Shown here piece after piece: positions 5,673 through 8,035 of a DNA stretch of 8,035 nt. Within the stretch, counting starts at the first letter, position 1. The number at the start of each line of letters is the position of its first letter. Source of the DNA: Thermoleophilia bacterium (GTDB taxonomy: Bacteria > Actinomycetota > Thermoleophilia > RBG-16-64-13); assembly GCA_016929985.1 (NCBI GenBank), contig JAFGIH010000723.1:1-8035 (forward strand), in the 5' to 3' direction. The notes beneath the pieces are model-generated. The model was not told the origin of the DNA and did not search any database. It worked only from the letters and a program-made list of their open reading frames with translations. Both the position numbers and the translations under genes were made by a program.

Positions 5673-6275
5673 GTGGCACTCCAGGTAGTCGCTCTCGAAG
5701 AGATACAGGCCCGCTCCGGCCTGGCCGAAGTCCAGGCCCTCACGGCAGAAAGCCTCGAGATCCTCGAGGCCGATGCCCTGGATCTGCTCGAGGCCGAGCT
5801 GGGCCGTCGCCTGACCGTCGACGCCGAAGACCAAGCCGTGATCATCTCCGGGAGCGGCACCAACATACTGCCGCTCCCGGAGCGCCTCGACGCCATCACC
5901 TCCGTGGTCTCCGAATGCCTGGGAGACATCACCGACACGGTCCAGACGGCCGTGAACGGCTGGCTCCTCGAGGGCGTATACCCATGGCGATACACCTTCC
6001 GGTCTCCCCTCACCGTCACCGGCAAGTGGGGCATCGCCTGTCCGGACAAGGCCAAGCGCGTGCTCATGGAGGTGATCATCGCCATGGCGGTGCGCCAGGG
6101 CGATACCGTGACCAGGCGCAACGAACTCTCGCCCTGGGGATCCGTCTCCGATGGCGATCTGCGCGCCGATCGCGATTCCGCGCATCGGCGTGACACCATG
6201 GAGAACCTGCTGACCTACGACCTCAAGAAGCGCCTGGCCGGCCTCTACCGGCCCGACATCGTGGCGGTCGTGTGA
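5673..6275 (+). CDS. Head-tail adaptor (gp6-like connector)
   Basis: 200 residues, GTG start at 5673 with AAGGCGG (5660-5666) 6 nt upstream. Residues 25-45 are a Leu/Glu/Ala-rich helix (SLEILEADALDLLEAEL). Residues 59-71 (SGSGTNILPLPER) give the glycine loop followed by hydrophobic strand seen in gp6/gp15-like adaptors. A PLTVTGKWGIACPDKAKRV segment (112-130) leads into a helix, as in the family, where a V-x-G-x-W-G strand precedes a helix packed against the portal. It forms the ring that binds below the portal. The stop overlaps the next start by one base (TGATG). Confidence 0.7.
   Translation: MALQVVALEEIQARSGLAEVQALTAESLEILEADALDLLEAELGRRLTVDAEDQAVIISGSGTNILPLPERLDAITSVVSECLGDITDTVQTAVNGWLLEGVYPWRYTFRSPLTVTGKWGIACPDKAKRVLMEVIIAMAVRQGDTVTRRNELSPWGSVSDGDLRADRDSAHRRDTMENLLTYDLKKRLAGLYRPDIVAVV
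5752..5770 (+). other. Small inverted repeat inside the adaptor gene
   Basis: GCCTCGAG / CTCGAGGC, an 8-bp perfect stem around ATC, within codons for the Leu/Glu-rich helix. Probably a by-product of repeated CTC-GAG (Leu-Glu) codons. Confidence 0.4.
5846..5882 (+). other. 14-bp perfect inverted repeat within the adaptor gene
   Basis: Left arm 5846-5859 and right arm 5869-5882 are exact reverse complements around a 9-nt loop. The arms lie in the codons for the conserved glycine loop and following strand (residues ~58-70). The transcript could form a strong hairpin mid-gene. Confidence 0.7.
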
Positions 6276-6613
6276 TGTTCGATCTGCTGGTGGACATCTA
6301 CAGCGTGCCGGAGGAACTGGTGAACTACGAACCGGTGGAGAGCGACGGCACGCTGCTCTACAGTGACGTGCCGGCGTCCTTCATCCGGCTATCGGGCCAC
6401 CGCCGCTACCTGTCGGCAGGCGCCGGCGTGGTGGTAGACGCGAGGATGGCGACCGAATATCGCACCGATATCACCGACCGCTGCGAGGTGAGGAACGTCC
6501 GGACCCGCGAGGGCGACGCTGTGCCGGGCGTCCCGGCCAGATACCGAATCCAGTATGCCGAGAGCGGACGCCGCCGCCAGCACCTCGAGCTTGACCTGCA
6601 GGCGCTCGCATGA
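6275..6613 (+). CDS. Probable head closure (head completion) protein
   Basis: 112 residues from ATG 6275; a GTG at 6272 is possible but the TGATG overlap with the adaptor stop favours the ATG. No strong separate ribosome binding site is seen, which is consistent with translational coupling. Short beta-rich sequence with SDVPASFIRLSGHRR, a central VVDARMATEYRTDITDRCEV segment and a C-terminal Q-H-L-E-L-D-L strand. Size, composition and place between the adaptor and a gp10-like gene fit SPP1 gp16-type head closure proteins, small beta barrels that seal the connector after packaging. The call rests mostly on synteny. Confidence 0.6.
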   Translation: MFDLLVDIYSVPEELVNYEPVESDGTLLYSDVPASFIRLSGHRRYLSAGAGVVVDARMATEYRTDITDRCEVRNVRTREGDAVPGVPARYRIQYAESGRRRQHLELDLQALA

Positions 6614-7248
6614 GCCCGCAGGTCAGAATCACGATCGACACCTCGGCGCTTCGCGGCTTCGTCGACTCCGAGGTCCAGCCGGTCTTCCAGGAGGAACTGC
6701 GCGCGGCCTGTGAGGATATCGGCCTGCACGTCTCGGAACGGATCAAGCGCAATATGGAGAAGAACCACAAGATCTGGTACACGGGCACCCTCATGAACTC
6801 GATCACCTGGTCGCTCATCGACGCGACGGCATCGGTCATCGGTGTAGCCGTGGGGACCAACGTCACCTACGCTCCCTACGTCGAGTACGGCACCGTGCCG
6901 CATTTCGTGCCCTTCCACCTGGCGAAGACGCTCTACGACCAGGCCGTGTCCGACTGGAAATGGATCAAAGTGGATTCTGGGTCCGTGAATGCCCGGCCCA
7001 GCAAGGCCGTGAAGAAGGGGCCGGGGGGCTTCTTCATCATCACCGGCAAGCACCAGACCTACCTCACGAAGCACCCCGAGCGCCTGTGGCTGAAACGCGA
7101 TGCTGACGCCAAGCCGGTCTGGGGAGTCGTCGTATCGGGGCGCAAACAGCCATTCCTATGGCCGGGCTGGGAAGAATCGCTCGAGTGGGTTGAGGACCGT
7201 CTCAACGAGGCCGTCGAACGTACCGCCACACGCCTGGGAGGTCGATGA
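6610..7248 (+). CDS. HK97 gp10-like neck/minor tail protein
   Basis: 212 residues; the ATG overlaps the upstream stop (ATGA). Residues 7-50 begin with a ITIDTSALRGF strand and helix. YTGTLMNSITW (57-67) matches the "TG.L..SI" element and YAPYVEYGTVPHFVPF (87-102) the hallmark Y-A-x-Y-(V/L)-E-(F/Y)-G-T segment of the HK97 gp10 family, which sits at the head-tail or tail-completion interface. KQPFLWPGW (179-187) is the family's C-terminal P-F-L-x-P element. About 75 residues between the two hallmarks (~103-178) exceed the short loop normally present, including a K/G/H-rich stretch, so the protein is longer than the usual 120-150 residues. Confidence 0.75.
   Translation: MSPQVRITIDTSALRGFVDSEVQPVFQEELRAACEDIGLHVSERIKRNMEKNHKIWYTGTLMNSITWSLIDATASVIGVAVGTNVTYAPYVEYGTVPHFVPFHLAKTLYDQAVSDWKWIKVDSGSVNARPSKAVKKGPGGFFIITGKHQTYLTKHPERLWLKRDADAKPVWGVVVSGRKQPFLWPGWEESLEWVEDRLNEAVERTATRLGGR
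7236..7242 (+). promoter_or_regulatory. Ribosome binding site favouring ATG 7248 over ATG 7245
   Basis: GGGAGGT ends at 7242, only 2 nt from ATG 7245 but 5 nt from ATG 7248. The second of the two tandem ATG codons is therefore the better spaced start. Confidence 0.6.
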
Positions 7249-7697
7249 TGGCGATCACAACCTGGCCGCACGCGCATCTTCCGCATGCCGTGGCTGACTA
7301 CCTTCTGGCCGTCACTGACGCCGGGAGCCGCGTCACCACACGCCTGCCGCGGGAGCGCACCTACCCGCTCATCGTGGTGCAGCAGGCCGGCCTGGGGCCA
7401 CTGGGCACCGATTCTGCCATACAGGCAGACGAGGTCCGGCTGCAGATTGACTCCTGGGCCGTCAAACAAGAGACGGCCGTCTCGATCGCGGCCCAGATAT
7501 TCCGTCTACTCGACGCGCGCTTTCCCGGCGCCCCGCGCTTCGTCACCTGGATGACCGAGGATGAGGCCGCGCCAGGGGACTGGTATGAGACCAAGGTCGA
7601 GCATATCCGGCGCGGGGGAGGTGGCGATGTCTATTTCGATGAGATCGCCAACGTGGTCCGCTCGACGACGTTCTACCTGGTGAAAGTAAACCTGTAG
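7248..7697 (+). CDS. Tail terminator/tail completion-like protein
   Basis: 149 residues from ATG 7248 (150 if from ATG 7245), overlapping the gp10-like stop. An N-terminal helix (HAVADYLLAV) is followed by a TYPLIVVQQAG strand, then EVRLQIDSWAVKQETAVSIA into a helix, and a C-terminal strand (STTFYLVKVNL). This alpha/beta layout (helix, P-x-I-V-V-x strand, L-Q-I-x-x-W strand, long helix, final strand) is typical of the siphovirus/myovirus tail terminator and DUF3168-type completion proteins that cap the tail tube at the head side. Placement directly after the gp10-like gene agrees. No exact family name is claimed. Confidence 0.65.
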   Translation: MAITTWPHAHLPHAVADYLLAVTDAGSRVTTRLPRERTYPLIVVQQAGLGPLGTDSAIQADEVRLQIDSWAVKQETAVSIAAQIFRLLDARFPGAPRFVTWMTEDEAAPGDWYETKVEHIRRGGGGDVYFDEIANVVRSTTFYLVKVNL

Positions 7698-7706
7698 GGA
7701 GGCCAC

Positions 7707-8035
7707 ATGCCCTCTGTAGAACTATCCGACGGTGGCCGCGTGGTTACCGTGGAAGAAGTACCAGAGCACCGGCCCAAGCCGGCGCCTGGGATGGCCGTCA
7801 TGCCCACGGTCGACGGGGAGCTGATCGTCTACGAGCACGTAGGGCGACTCGAGGAGATCCCGCTCTCAGGCCGGGTGAAGACCAAGGCGGAAGTGACGAT
7901 CCTCGAGGATTTCATCGCCGATAAGCACCTCCTTGATCTGACCGAGCGGGACGGCACCGTGACGGCGGGCTGGCGTATCAAAACTGACCCCGTGCCGACC
8001 ATCCGCCGCAAGGATGGAGACTCGGCAGACTGGAC
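7707..8035 (+). CDS. Unidentified tail-region protein, 3'-partial
   Basis: ATG 7707 with GGGAGG (7697-7702) 4 nt upstream, which overlaps the previous stop. The frame is open to the window edge (109 complete codons). The N-terminal ~30 residues are acidic and Pro-rich. Then comes a segment reading GELIVYEHVGRLEEIPLSGR, followed by VKTKAEVTILEDFIADKHLL, DLTERDGTVTAGWRIKTDP and a basic/acidic RRKDGDSADW. The "L-S-G ... L.x.F.a.....L.L.d.dG" layout resembles small phage proteins with a strand-helix-strand arrangement, but I do not recognise it. It does not look like a standard major tail tube protein, which is what would most often be next. Confidence 0.6.
   Translation, partial: MPSVELSDGGRVVTVEEVPEHRPKPAPGMAVMPTVDGELIVYEHVGRLEEIPLSGRVKTKAEVTILEDFIADKHLLDLTERDGTVTAGWRIKTDPVPTIRRKDGDSADW

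Noticed and set aside
1..8035. CRISPR arrays, tRNA genes, insertion sequences or attachment sites
   Set aside because: No regularly spaced repeats, no tRNA cloverleaf-like segment, no transposase and no integrase-adjacent repeat could be supported.

Overview
This window is a head and neck module of a tailed bacteriophage (Caudoviricetes) or prophage. It is GC-rich, and all genes run on the + strand. They are tightly packed with strong Shine-Dalgarno sites and several ATGA or TGATG overlaps. No host gene, tRNA, integrase, terminase or lysis gene is visible. The sequence alone therefore does not separate free phage from prophage, and does not identify the host beyond a high-GC bacterium.

Layout, left to right: (1) the 3' end of a MuF/SPP1-gp7-type head morphogenesis protein with an unusual long C-terminal extension (1-1010); (2) a 612-residue composite protein (1114-2952) with a helical N-terminal region, an XkdF-like capsid maturation serine protease core, a zinc ribbon and a C-terminal DUF2958 domain; (3) a probable scaffold protein with an internal duplication (2949-3485), followed by a rho-independent terminator; (4) the HK97-fold major capsid protein (3591-4535), followed by a large stem-loop; (5) two accessory structural genes (4640-5116, 5154-5645); (6) a head-tail adaptor (5673-6275), a head-closure protein (6275-6613), an HK97-gp10-like neck/tail protein (6610-7248) and a tail-terminator-like protein (7248-7697); (7) the start of an unidentified tail-region gene that runs off the window (7707-8035).

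The order is the classical one: the portal (presumably upstream) and MuF protein, protease, scaffold and shell protein build and mature the prohead, then the connector, closure and tail-terminator proteins join head to tail.

The most unusual signal is a 15-residue peptide, KDKGWAPGPNAGW(R/K)R. It occurs three times in two neighbouring genes: once in the MuF extension and twice in the protease (near its N-terminus, and between the zinc ribbon and DUF2958). Each copy is followed by an acidic linker and then a domain foreign to the core family. Apart from one R-to-K change, all nucleotide differences between copies are synonymous, so the peptide rather than the DNA appears to be conserved. It looks like a shared junction, docking or processing module that attaches accessory domains to internal capsid proteins. 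That interpretation is inference.
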